A stretch of 12,267 bases of DNA from Helicobacter sp. (GCA_029264655.1 JARHZY010000079.1:1-12267), one strand, 5' to 3'; positions 1 through 7,275 are shown, counted from the first letter of the stretch. A program made the numbers and translations. The notes: generated from the letters alone by a model not told the origin.

Positions 1-6
1 TCGCAT
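1..6 (-). CDS. Possible start of the next minus-strand gene (two codons only)
   Basis: On the minus strand the stop codon of the TRD fragment at 13-15 is part of TAAGGAG, followed by AT and then ATG CGA at 6-1. This could be a translationally coupled start of another gene, in the same direction as the RM gene. The spacing between GGAG and ATG is only two bases, shorter than usual, and only two codons are in the window, so product and reality are open. Confidence 0.3.
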
Positions 7-12
7 ATCTCC

Positions 13-639
13 TTAATTGCATACAATATCACTATATGCTTGAGATTCTCTTTCCTGCCATAAAACTAAGTTTTTAATACACTCTTTTTGGATAGCTTTG
101 ATAAAGGATTCTATATAATCAAAGGCGATTTTGTAGCTTTGCGTTGCATTTGAGCTATAAATCGCGGATTCTGCACTTTGAGATACTTCGCCTAAAGGCT
201 CAGCATGACAAGAAGTAGGCAAAACAGGCAACAAAACGCACATTTCTTTAGCAATTTTTCTATTAAACTTATTGCCATAGTCAAATTTCCCAAAACTTGC
301 TTTTCTAAATACGCTTACAAAATACAGCAAAGAATAGCGATTCCATTTATTTTCATACACCAAAGGATAAAGCCCTTGAATATGCGAGTAACCTACAAAA
401 TCTCTGGGTTGATAGAAAATACCCTCTGAAGTCGTCGTATCACTATAAGTTATCATATTGCCCTTTTCTGTCGGTTCTAATCCTACATAAGCACTCACTC
501 CATTATTAAGGCTAGAATTTGTTATCACAGGCACATCACCTTTTGTTTCAAAAAGTGTAGTATTTGTCATTTTGTATGCCTTGGTTGGCTTTATCTCAAA
601 CAAATCGCCGATTTTAAAGCTTTTCCACTTAAGCGGCAC
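13..639 (-). CDS. Second target-recognition domain (TRD2) of the upstream type IIG RM enzyme, out of frame with it
   Basis: The product is about 208 aa and reads as one half of a type I HsdS-like specificity domain. It opens with WKSFKIGDLFEIKP, the usual start of a TRD, continues with ITNSSLNNG and YSHIQGLYPLVY, and ends in a helical stretch (IAFDYIESFIKAIQ) typical of the conserved spacer helix. Its role would be to read one half of a bipartite DNA target. The only nearby start codon in frame is a GTG at 637-639 with no Shine-Dalgarno before it, so independent translation looks poor. The frame is open back to a TGA at 694-696, across the GA tract at 660-674 where the upstream gene ends. Loss of one GA unit in that tract would fuse it to the 936-aa protein. 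I therefore read this as the 3' part of one gene, currently in the unfused phase. A decayed or frameshifted remnant is the alternative. Confidence 0.75.
   Translation of the reverse strand: MPLKWKSFKIGDLFEIKPTKAYKMTNTTLFETKGDVPVITNSSLNNGVSAYVGLEPTEKGNMITYSDTTTSEGIFYQPRDFVGYSHIQGLYPLVYENKWNRYSLLYFVSVFRKASFGKFDYGNKFNRKIAKEMCVLLPVLPTSCHAEPLGEVSQSAESAIYSSNATQSYKIAFDYIESFIKAIQKECIKNLVLWQERESQAYSDIVCN
107..228 (-). repeat. 122-bp repeat, copy 1 (after TRD2), palindromic and in frame
   Basis: This stretch matches 859-980 in the same orientation with four mismatches in 122 positions (112/864, 199/951, 204/956, 226/978). Inside it is an imperfect inverted repeat (about 125-138 against 153-165) and a short one, gcctaaaggc, at 190-199. 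It encodes a stretch of the form PTSCHAEPLGEVSQSAESAI followed by a short tail. This interrupts the normal junction between the TRD end (LPVL) and the helix (IAFDY). It looks like a dispersed element sitting in a coding region, comparable in kind to Rickettsia palindromic elements. Confidence 0.7.
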
Positions 640-659
640 TTCGTGCGGCGTGCCGCTTA
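630..659. repeat. 10-bp perfect inverted repeat next to the GA tract
   Basis: The arm taagcggcac (630-639) is the exact reverse complement of gtgccgctta (650-659), with a 10-base loop between them. It is much richer in G and C than its surroundings. It lies between the end of the 936-aa frame (stop at 657-659) and the TRD2 frame. No T-run follows on either strand, so it is not an obvious intrinsic terminator. Confidence 0.7.
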
Positions 660-3467
660 CTCTCTCTCTCTCTCGTTTGGTGTGCTTAGATTCTCAAAAA
701 CACATAATGCTTCTTTTTCTTTAGGAGTTAAAATATAGTCTTTTAAACCTGTAACTTTAAGGTAGGCTTCAAGTTCTTGCATTCTTTCTATCTCAAGTTC
801 TTGCATTCTTTCTATCTCAAGTTCTTTTATTCTTTCCATCTCAAGTTCTTTAATATAAGATTCCATATAATCAAAGGCGATTTTGTAGCTTTGCGTTGCA
901 TTTGAGCTATAAATCGCGGATTCTGCACTTTGAGATACTTCGCCTAAAGGTTCAGTATGACAAGAAGTAGGCAAAACGGGTAAAGAAATATAATGTTTCT
1001 CAAGGCTACCTATTCTATATTGTTTGCCATATCCATATTTTGGTTTATCCTTTCCAATAATCGTGCTTATAAATCTTAAATGGTATTTATTCATCTGCTC
1101 TTTGGCTGTCAAAACCAAAATATTATCATCACAACAAAAGGGCTTGATATGCATAAAAGAATTACAAAACATATCAATAGTTATAGCATTACTAAATATC
1201 TTTTGTTCTTCATTACTTATAAATTCTTTAACACCTTGATTAAACTCACCTGCGGTTAAAAGTGGGGTATTACCCGCTATTCTATGCCCTTTTGTTAACC
1301 TTGTTCCTCTTTCATAATTAAACAATTTGGTAATTTTAAACTCTCTCCACTCGCCCCCGTTTTGCTTGAATTCTTTTTCAAGCTTTTCCAAACGAGGGCT
1401 AAGGGCGTTTCCCTCCGTTCCACCACTTGTTAGATTTTGGTTTTTAAGCACATTGCTTACTTCCCATGCTAGATACTCACTTACACATTTTTTAAAATCT
1501 TGCAAAGTAGGGGTGGAATCTATCTTTTTATGTTGAGAATAAGTCCAATCTTTACCTTCTAAATTAATGCAATCCTCTATGTAAAAATCTTTATAGTAGT
1601 TAAGATAGCCGCTCCCATATAACACGACACTTATAAGCTCTTCATATCTATCTTTGGCATTATCTGTATCTTTAAGATTTGCACTTGCTTTTGCTTTTTT
1701 CTTTGCAGCCCTTGTATAGCCATCGATAGAGAAATCAATAAATTTTACCATTTGCTTTACATTATGTGGCTTACCTACTTCAAAAACATAAATAGCTGTT
1801 TGCACACTGCTTTTTCCTGCAAATAAATCGCTTGGCATTTTGATGCTTGCTAAAAGTGTGCTGTGCTTTAAAATATCAGCGGTGTAAGGAAGTCCATTGC
1901 CAGAGCCTGCATTTTCTTGGATAATCACAACAGCTCTTCCCTTACTCATTTTCTTTAAAGCACGCTCTACAAATATAAAGCCCTTACCACTTGCAGAATA
2001 TGGGGGATTAAGCAAAAATACATCAGCAGGGAAATCTTGCCCCTTTTTGTCACCTTGCTCGTAAGTGCCACGAAAATCTAAGCTATTTTGATGAAGTAAA
2101 TTTGCCGAGCCATCATCAAGTAAAATCATATTTAAGATACCAAGCAAGTAAATATCACTTCGCTTTTCTATGCCTAAAAGTTGATAAGCTTTTATATGGG
2201 TGATTTTAGATTCTATCTCTTTTGGGCTTTGTAGTGTATTTGCGTCTTTTATCATCGCATTCATAGCAGAGATGAGAAACGCTCCTGAACCTGTAGCATA
2301 ATCCCACACAAAAGAATCTCTATTAACCCCTGCTAGAGCAACCATCATATCTACAACATAGCGAGGGGTTAGGACTACATCATTTTTTTCATTATCTGGG
2401 ACTTCAAGCCATTTTGTAATGGAGTTAAAGAGTCTGCCTGCAATGTCTGCGGTTTGAAGCTTTTTCACAAGAGGGAGGACATTATCAAGCACGATTTTAT
2501 AAGTCATTTTTAAAGGGCTTTCATCACTTGTGTGGAGCAAGTCCTTTACATATGAGCTTGGTGTGTGAAGTTTAGAAGAGATAAATGCGGATTCTAAATC
2601 ATTGATTACCATAGCAACTTTTTCTTTTGGGAGATTCTTCTCACATAAAAAGTCTTTGATTTTATTTAGGAAAATCCGCCCATCATTTGAATTTTCCCCC
2701 TGCTCACATTTAAGCTCTTCTACTTTTAAAGGTGCAATTTTGCCTTTTACCCCTTGTGCTGCCATAATCATACCTACAAGTAAAGCTACTCTTGCATTTG
2801 GGTTGATATTCAAAAGCTCATCGTGCAAGAATTGATTAAGTGCATTGAGTTTAGATTCTATATCGCTCTCTAGGTTTTCTATCGCATTTTCACGCTCTTT
2901 TTCATTTAAAGATAGAGAATCTAGCTTTGTGATAAAATCATCTAAATACTCTTTAGAAAAACAACTTAAATCGCTAAAATCACCGATTCTTTTAGGGACA
3001 GAGAGATTTTTGCGGTTAAGATAATAAAAGGCATATTGAGTTGTAAGCTCATTGGCATCTTCATAGCCATTAATACCAAGCGCAATGACTTCATCATAAC
3101 TATGCGTATAATCTAAAATCGCATTGGCATAATGCACCGCACCATTTAGGGCATAATCATTAATATTCTTATAGTGTGGTTCGCCTTTATTATTTATATT
3201 TTCTACCATACCATCTTTAAGCTTTTCTAATTTACCTTTTATGCCTTTGACTTCTATCATCACAGGGATTTTTCGCAGTGTATCTGTGGCAAGAAAAAGC
3301 TTAATGTCTGGGTAATTTTTCCCACTACCGCCACTTTTACTAGGATATTTAGCAAGAGCGGAATCTATGTCGCTGTTAATAGATTCTGTCTTTGTGTAGT
3401 AGGTTCTACCAAACTTTTCTAACTGCTGTTTTATCCTATCTTCTATACGCTCTTCTATGCTTGCCAT
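657..3467 (-). CDS. Type IIG/IIB-like restriction-modification enzyme (nuclease-methylase-specificity fusion), one TRD
   Basis: The 936-aa protein combines DNA cleavage, methylation and target recognition in one chain. The N-terminal nuclease shows a PD-ExK core, with YPD at 52-54 and IEVKG at 71-75. The methylase carries the motif X-like TPRYVV (367-372), the AdoMet-binding DYATGSGAF (389-397) and catalytic NPPY (487-490), so it should make N6-methyladenine. The specificity part begins near 706 (GEWREFKITKLF) and holds a single TRD ending at LPVL (829-832). A repeat-encoded insert, a helical repeat (about 873-900) and a linker (VTGLKDYILTPKEKEA) follow. The ATG at 3465-3467 is preceded by AAAAGGAAA. 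Relatives such as the CjePI/AloI type normally have two TRDs in one chain of about 1150-1250 aa. Here the second TRD lies in another frame past a GA tract, and the protein ends NERERE inside that tract. I infer a phase-variable or frameshifted enzyme. Family assignment is firm; the exact subtype and target are unknown. Confidence 0.88.
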   Translation of the reverse strand: MASIEERIEDRIKQQLEKFGRTYYTKTESINSDIDSALAKYPSKSGGSGKNYPDIKLFLATDTLRKIPVMIEVKGIKGKLEKLKDGMVENINNKGEPHYKNINDYALNGAVHYANAILDYTHSYDEVIALGINGYEDANELTTQYAFYYLNRKNLSVPKRIGDFSDLSCFSKEYLDDFITKLDSLSLNEKERENAIENLESDIESKLNALNQFLHDELLNINPNARVALLVGMIMAAQGVKGKIAPLKVEELKCEQGENSNDGRIFLNKIKDFLCEKNLPKEKVAMVINDLESAFISSKLHTPSSYVKDLLHTSDESPLKMTYKIVLDNVLPLVKKLQTADIAGRLFNSITKWLEVPDNEKNDVVLTPRYVVDMMVALAGVNRDSFVWDYATGSGAFLISAMNAMIKDANTLQSPKEIESKITHIKAYQLLGIEKRSDIYLLGILNMILLDDGSANLLHQNSLDFRGTYEQGDKKGQDFPADVFLLNPPYSASGKGFIFVERALKKMSKGRAVVIIQENAGSGNGLPYTADILKHSTLLASIKMPSDLFAGKSSVQTAIYVFEVGKPHNVKQMVKFIDFSIDGYTRAAKKKAKASANLKDTDNAKDRYEELISVVLYGSGYLNYYKDFYIEDCINLEGKDWTYSQHKKIDSTPTLQDFKKCVSEYLAWEVSNVLKNQNLTSGGTEGNALSPRLEKLEKEFKQNGGEWREFKITKLFNYERGTRLTKGHRIAGNTPLLTAGEFNQGVKEFISNEEQKIFSNAITIDMFCNSFMHIKPFCCDDNILVLTAKEQMNKYHLRFISTIIGKDKPKYGYGKQYRIGSLEKHYISLPVLPTSCHTEPLGEVSQSAESAIYSSNATQSYKIAFDYMESYIKELEMERIKELEIERMQELEIERMQELEAYLKVTGLKDYILTPKEKEALCVFENLSTPNERERE
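660..674 (-). repeat. (GA)7 dinucleotide tract, likely slippage site
   Basis: The plus strand has 15 bases of uninterrupted CT repeat, read as GA on the coding strand. It encodes the ERERE tail of the 936-aa protein and is followed at once by TAA. Shortening the tract by one unit changes the reading to ERERVSGTPHEVPLKW and enters the TRD2 frame. Lengthening it by one unit also ends in an early stop. Dinucleotide tracts of this size are established phase-variation switches in Helicobacter. Confidence 0.75.
769..851 (-). repeat. 24-bp tandem repeat, three units plus a partial fourth
   Basis: Units lie at 769-792, 793-816 and 817-840, with a partial at 841-851. The first two are identical; the third differs at a few positions. 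Each encodes eight residues of the type ELEIERMQ, forming a charged, leucine-spaced helix between TRD1 and the C-terminal linker. Because 24 is a multiple of three, a change in copy number lengthens or shortens the helix without breaking the frame. Confidence 0.85.
859..980 (-). repeat. 122-bp repeat, copy 2 (after TRD1)
   Basis: This is the direct-orientation partner of 107-228, 752 bp away. It encodes nearly the same insert (PTSCHTEPLGEVSQSAESAI) between LPVL and IAFDYMESYIKEL. In the frames used here both copies are read in the same phase, so recombination between them would keep the reading frame. Confidence 0.7.
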
Positions 3468-3535
3468 TATTTTCCTTTTATTTGTGATTTAAGCAGAATG
3501 ATTTGCTTTAGCCTATCTCTCACTCATTCATCAAC

Positions 3536-3562
3536 TTAAACTTCCTTACTCCACTCTGCCAT
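3536..3562 (-). other. Abortive micro-ORF with duplicated leader (MAEWSKEV)
   Basis: An eight-codon reading frame begins with ATG at 3560-3562. The 19 bases at 3557-3575, covering its ribosome binding site and start, match 3462-3480 at the start of the RM gene in 17 of 19 positions. The frame stops at 3536-3538 and overlaps one copy of the direct repeat cttaaacttcc (3535-3545; second copy 3590-3600). It may be a short leader or the leftover start of a deleted gene. MAEW.KEV resembles how some HsdS proteins begin, but that is too short to rely on. Confidence 0.3.
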
Positions 3563-3585
3563 TTATTTCCTTTTACTTTAGATTT

Positions 3586-3672
3586 TTAGCTTAAACTTCC
3601 CCTTGCAATTTCTTTTGCCAACTCCAAAGCTTCATTGGTTTTTGTTATATCTTTTCCTGCAGTGAAGTCATT
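3586..3672 (-). pseudogene. Short C-terminal-like coding remnant between glmS and the RM gene
   Basis: The minus frame is open for 28 codons, ending TKTNEALELAKEIARGSLS and stop, with an amphipathic composition that looks coding. It has no start codon of its own and a stop lies just upstream. A second frame begins ATG at 3669-3671 and reads MTSLQEKI before stopping. One extra A in the GAAAAG run would join them into a protein of about 28 aa starting MTSLQEKDITKTNEAL. It is either the tail of a deleted gene or a frameshifted small gene. I do not recognise the family. Confidence 0.3.
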
Positions 3673-3695
3673 TTAATATTACTATCTGTTTTTTC

Positions 3696-5489
3696 TTATT
3701 CCACAGTTACACTTTTTGCAAGGTTGCGTGGCATATCTACATCGTTATTGAGACGCACTGCTATTTCTAAGGCTAGTAACTGCAAAACAACCATCATAGC
3801 AAAAAATTCTTCCATATAACTTTCAAATTGCGGAATCTTTACAATATCATCTGCTAATTCAAAATCAATAGGAGTAATTGCACAAATCGTAGAATCGCGT
3901 GCGATAAGCTCTTCTACATTGCTTTTATTTTTTTCGTATAAAAGATTTTTTGGCATAAGTGCAAGCGTGAAAAGTTCGCTATCAGCAAGTGCTATTGGTC
4001 CATGTTTCATTTCGCCGCTTGGATAGCCTTCTGCGTGTAAATAGCTAATTTCTTTCAGCTTTAATGCCCCTTCTAGTGCAAGTGGATAAAATATATCGCG
4101 TCCAATAAAGAAAAAACCATGTCCATGTAAATAACGCTTTGAGAGTCTTTTTATTTTCTCATGCAAACTTGATTCTATATGTGTGGCTTTTCGTGCTTGC
4201 AACATTGCACGCGTTTCACTCTGCAATCCTACAGAATCTACATAACCGCGTTTATTACCAAGCAAAACTGCAAAAATCCATAAAACCATAACTTGTGTTG
4301 CAAATGCTTTTGTGCTTGCTACGCCTTTTTCTGTGCCAGCCCTTGTAAGCAAACAATAATCAGCTAAACGCACCATAGAGCTATTATCTACATTGCATAT
4401 AACAAGTGTTGTTAAACCACATTCTTTTGCAAGTTTTAAGGCTTGTAAAGTATCTGCTGTTTCTCCACTTTGTGAAATAACAATAAAAAGCTCATCGGTT
4501 TCTAACATGGGTTTTGCATAGCGAAATTCACTAGCAATATGTATTGTTGTGCGGATTCTAGCTTTACGCTCTAAAAGGTATTTACCCACTAAAGCACTAT
4601 GATAGCTTGTCCCGCATGCACAAATAGCAATACTCTTAAAAGCCTGAAAAAATGTCTCATCTAGTTCATCAAGTTGCACTTTAGCCTTACTTACTCTCCC
4701 TGTCATTGTCTCAAGCAAAACGCTCTCTTGCTCATATATTTCTTTTTCCATAAAATAACGATAACCATCTTTTTGTGCTTTCTCTTTACCAACATTAAAG
4801 GGTTTAATATGTTGTAGTGTATGTATTTCATCTATTGTAATGCTGCCATATGCACCATCTTCAAGATAAAGAACGCTATCAATTAGCCCAACAAGTGCTG
4901 CATCGCTACTTGCAAAAAATATTTCTTGTGCTTGATTTTTATTAAAACCAATGAGTAATGGAGAATGTTGTTTGGCATAGAAGATTCTCTTATTATCAAG
5001 TTTTGTTATTAATAAAATTGCAAATGATCCTTGCAAACGTTTGATTGTGTTTGCAAATGCTTCTTGTGCGGTGAGTGTTTTAGTATAGTATTCAAATAAA
5101 TGCACAATTACTTCAGTATCCGTTTGGCTTTGGAAATGGATACCATTTGCTTGCAATTCTTCTTTTAATTCTTTATAGTTTTCGATAATACCATTATGAA
5201 TAAGCGCACTTTGTGTGCCAATATGTGGGTGTGCATTGCATTCTGTTGGCTTGCCATGTGTTGCCCATCTTGTATGCCCAATAGCTAATCCATAACCATT
5301 AAATGTAGTATGTTCTAGCTTTGCATAGAGATTTTCTAGCTTTCCTACTGCACGAAAAGTATCAAGATTATCATCTTGCAATACTGCCATACCTGCACTA
5401 TCATATCCTCTATATTCTAGTTCTTTTAAACCATCTAAAATTATTGATTTTTTTTCCTTATCACCAATATATCCAACAATGCCACACAT
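3696..5489 (-). CDS. glmS: Glutamine--fructose-6-phosphate aminotransferase (isomerizing)
   Basis: This cytoplasmic enzyme converts fructose-6-phosphate and glutamine to glucosamine-6-phosphate and glutamate, the committed step towards UDP-GlcNAc, peptidoglycan and LPS. The 597-aa length is normal for the family. The N-terminal Ntn amidotransferase begins MCGIVGYIG, with Cys2 as nucleophile after Met removal, and keeps TRWATHG (73-79), HNGIIENY (98-105) and TDTE (123-126). The two SIS sugar-isomerase domains show CGTSYHS (292-298), SQSGETADT (339-347), STKAFATQV (392-400) and HAEGYPSGEMKHGP (485-498). The C-terminus is the conserved DMPRNLAKSVTVE. The ATG at 5487-5489 has AAAGGG six bases upstream. 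It lies 472 bp downstream of pgi on the same strand, the enzyme that supplies its substrate, but the gap and a candidate promoter suggest separate transcription. Confidence 0.98.
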   Translation of the reverse strand: MCGIVGYIGDKEKKSIILDGLKELEYRGYDSAGMAVLQDDNLDTFRAVGKLENLYAKLEHTTFNGYGLAIGHTRWATHGKPTECNAHPHIGTQSALIHNGIIENYKELKEELQANGIHFQSQTDTEVIVHLFEYYTKTLTAQEAFANTIKRLQGSFAILLITKLDNKRIFYAKQHSPLLIGFNKNQAQEIFFASSDAALVGLIDSVLYLEDGAYGSITIDEIHTLQHIKPFNVGKEKAQKDGYRYFMEKEIYEQESVLLETMTGRVSKAKVQLDELDETFFQAFKSIAICACGTSYHSALVGKYLLERKARIRTTIHIASEFRYAKPMLETDELFIVISQSGETADTLQALKLAKECGLTTLVICNVDNSSMVRLADYCLLTRAGTEKGVASTKAFATQVMVLWIFAVLLGNKRGYVDSVGLQSETRAMLQARKATHIESSLHEKIKRLSKRYLHGHGFFFIGRDIFYPLALEGALKLKEISYLHAEGYPSGEMKHGPIALADSELFTLALMPKNLLYEKNKSNVEELIARDSTICAITPIDFELADDIVKIPQFESYMEEFFAMMVVLQLLALEIAVRLNNDVDMPRNLAKSVTVE

Positions 5490-5575
5490 ACTAAACCCTT
5501 TATATCTTCTGTAGTTATATTTTATAATATATAAACCAAACTAGATTTTTTATTATTTGTTATATCAAAATGAGT

Positions 5576-5584
5576 ATTGTAGCA
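5576..5584 (-). promoter_or_regulatory. Candidate extended -10 promoter for glmS
   Basis: The minus strand reads TGCTACAAT, a TGn-extended -10 with one mismatch to TATAAT. Transcription would start near 5569 and give a leader of about 80 bases before the glmS ATG. No clear -35 is seen, as is normal for Helicobacter housekeeping promoters. Confidence 0.4.
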
Positions 5585-5723
5585 AAGAAATGCAAATTTC
5601 CGTGCTAAACCATATTTACTCTATAGTTTATATAAGTGTATTGGGCAAATGAGATTTATCATTTATAATATGGCTTTTGTTGGTTTGCTTTGAATATACC
5701 TTTTATTGTTGTGTATGCTAGTG

Positions 5724-5761
5724 AAATATTGCAATCCATAAACATATGGCTTGCAATATTT
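5724..5761. repeat. Strong interrupted hairpin in the pgi-glmS gap
   Basis: The arms at 5724-5734 and 5751-5761 are perfectly complementary over 11 bp. After one mismatch they continue as ccata (5736-5740) against tatgg (5745-5749) around an aaca loop. On the plus strand a run of five T ends the stem, but no plus-strand gene precedes it. On the minus strand it could stop transcripts coming from pgi, although only three T follow. Terminator, leader structure or small-RNA stem are all possible. Confidence 0.5.
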
Positions 5762-5961
5762 TTGTGAGTAGTGTGGGGCTATTTTATTTAGAATCTTTTA
5801 TTTACTTAGAACTTAAAATATGCATGTATGGGTAATGCATTATAGGTGTTATCCTGTATTTAGTATGTTGTTATGTGTTATTTGAATGTTTAGCAAATAA
5901 GGCTTTAGGTTATGCAAGCCTAGCATATAACTAAACTATGTTTTAGTATTTTATATTTTCT

Positions 5962-7212
5962 TTAATTGTGCAACATAGCATGTAAAAGCTTTTTGCCTCG
6001 TTCGACTGCAGGTTGGTTATAGGTTTGTATGCCAAAAATACAACCAACTGCAGAGGTAAGTAATTCATAATACATAATGAGACAACCAACATGCTCTTCA
6101 TCTAATATATCAAGCTGGATACAATCTATTGGCAGTCCCTCATCTTGTAAAACACGCATTGTTGCAAGTTTTTGTGCAGTAAGCAATTTGGCAAAAGAGA
6201 TATTATTGACAAAATCTGTTGATTCTAATCCTTGTATTTGTATGTCTGGTATGACAAGTCCATTATATTCTTCTTGATTAATACCCAAAAATGTAATGGT
6301 TTTGTCTTGTTTGCCTTCTAAAATTAATTGCAAAAAAGAATGTTGGTCAATACTACCTATAAGACTTATTGGTGTTAAGCCTATTTTCTTAGAATCTTTA
6401 TCTATTTTTCCTAGACTTTCGCCCCATAATTGCACATACCATAAATTAAAATCTTGAAAAGAGCTTGAATATGAAAATAAAATATTGATTGGTAGCGTAT
6501 GGTGGTTGTTTGCCATAAAAAGTGCTTTTGTTAAAATATGTTCTTCTTTGCGTGCAATAAAAGAGTCTTGCAATATTTTTGCACCTTGTAAAATCATATC
6601 AACTTTATAACCAAGTAGCATTAAGGGGAGTATGCCTACTGCACTAAGGACACTAAATCTACCACCTATATTACTTTGGATACTAATGTTATAAATTTCA
6701 TTTTGTTTTGCCCATCGCTGGAGTGGAGAATCATTATCAGTAATGACAAGTAGGTGTTTTTTTGCTCGAGATTCTAAAAGATTGTAGCGGTCAATACAAT
6801 ACTTCATTAAAGATGTAGTTTCAATAGTCATGCCTGATTTTGAAATAACAATAAAAAGTGTAGTGTGGAGTTGGATATTTGTAAGTGATTTTTGTATTTT
6901 TAATGGATCTGTATGTTCTAAAAATTTTACTGCAATATTATTTCTATGTGGCAAATGGTAGAGCATTGTATCAATTGCTTTTAATCCTAGAGAACTGCCT
7001 CCAATACCAATAATAACAAGATGTGTTAAATCTTTTAGCATTTCGCCATTATATTGCATATAGGCTAATGAATCTTGTAATGCCTTTGCTTCATATGGGA
7101 GATTATAATACCCACTTTCTTGCCTCTCTTTTTCGTGTAGAAGACGCATAAAAATTTCTTCTTTTTCCTTTTCTGTTGCCACAGAATCAAAGCCTAGACG
7201 AAATTGCACCAT
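5962..7212 (-). CDS. pgi: Glucose-6-phosphate isomerase (short form)
   Basis: This cytoplasmic enzyme interconverts glucose-6-phosphate and fructose-6-phosphate. The 416-aa protein shows the PGI signatures in order: GIGGSSLG (69-76) and SKSGMTIETTS (124-134) for phosphate binding, GGRFSVLSAVG (183-193), LWGESLGK (262-269), DQHSFLQLILEG (289-300, with the catalytic-type His) and QPAVERGK (400-407). It is much shorter than E. coli-type PGI (about 550 aa) and matches the compact type I recall from Campylobacter; H. pylori has the long form as far as I know. The ATG at 7210-7212 follows AAAAAGGTG with five bases between, and the bases around the start repeat ggtgcaatt. The gene is divergent from the PutA-like gene and precedes glmS on the same strand. 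In asaccharolytic relatives it serves gluconeogenesis and supply of fructose-6-P for amino sugars. Confidence 0.96.
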   Translation of the reverse strand: MVQFRLGFDSVATEKEKEEIFMRLLHEKERQESGYYNLPYEAKALQDSLAYMQYNGEMLKDLTHLVIIGIGGSSLGLKAIDTMLYHLPHRNNIAVKFLEHTDPLKIQKSLTNIQLHTTLFIVISKSGMTIETTSLMKYCIDRYNLLESRAKKHLLVITDNDSPLQRWAKQNEIYNISIQSNIGGRFSVLSAVGILPLMLLGYKVDMILQGAKILQDSFIARKEEHILTKALFMANNHHTLPINILFSYSSSFQDFNLWYVQLWGESLGKIDKDSKKIGLTPISLIGSIDQHSFLQLILEGKQDKTITFLGINQEEYNGLVIPDIQIQGLESTDFVNNISFAKLLTAQKLATMRVLQDEGLPIDCIQLDILDEEHVGCLIMYYELLTSAVGCIFGIQTYNQPAVERGKKLLHAMLHN

Positions 7213-7266
7213 AATTGCACCTTTTTATTAGATTCTATGAAAATTAAATAATGTGATAAATCTTTT

Positions 7267-7275
7267 ATTATAACA
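7267..7275 (-). promoter_or_regulatory. Extended -10 promoter for pgi
   Basis: The minus strand reads TGTTATAAT, a perfect TGn-extended -10. Transcription would start near 7260, about 48 bases before the pgi ATG. Confidence 0.6.

Larger units (their letters stand above)
5490..5961. other. 472-bp intergenic region between pgi and glmS
   Basis: This AT-rich stretch holds a candidate glmS promoter near 5576-5584, a strong hairpin at 5724-5761 and a small stem (5900-5905 with 5916-5921) about 40 bases after the pgi stop. A 28-codon minus ORF at 5659-5745 has no ribosome binding site. I see no glmS-ribozyme-like sequence next to the glmS start and no convincing gene. The space is large for this compact genome type and might hide a decayed gene or a small RNA. 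Confidence 0.5.

Noticed and set aside
205..429. Plus-strand ORF opposite TRD2, and similar ones opposite the RM gene (1024-1239, 1327-1536, 2602-2835)
   Set aside because: The minus-strand frames carry clear RM motifs; the plus-strand products look like nothing known and lack start signals.
769..851. CRISPR array
   Set aside because: The units are tandem without spacers, in frame inside a coding sequence, and no cas genes are near.
5490..5570. glmS ribozyme in the glmS leader
   Set aside because: No GC-containing pseudoknot-like core is visible in this AT-rich leader, and the ribozyme is known mainly from Gram-positive bacteria.
5659..5745. 28-codon minus-strand ORF in the pgi-glmS gap
   Set aside because: Its start lies inside a hairpin and has no Shine-Dalgarno; length is within chance for this composition.
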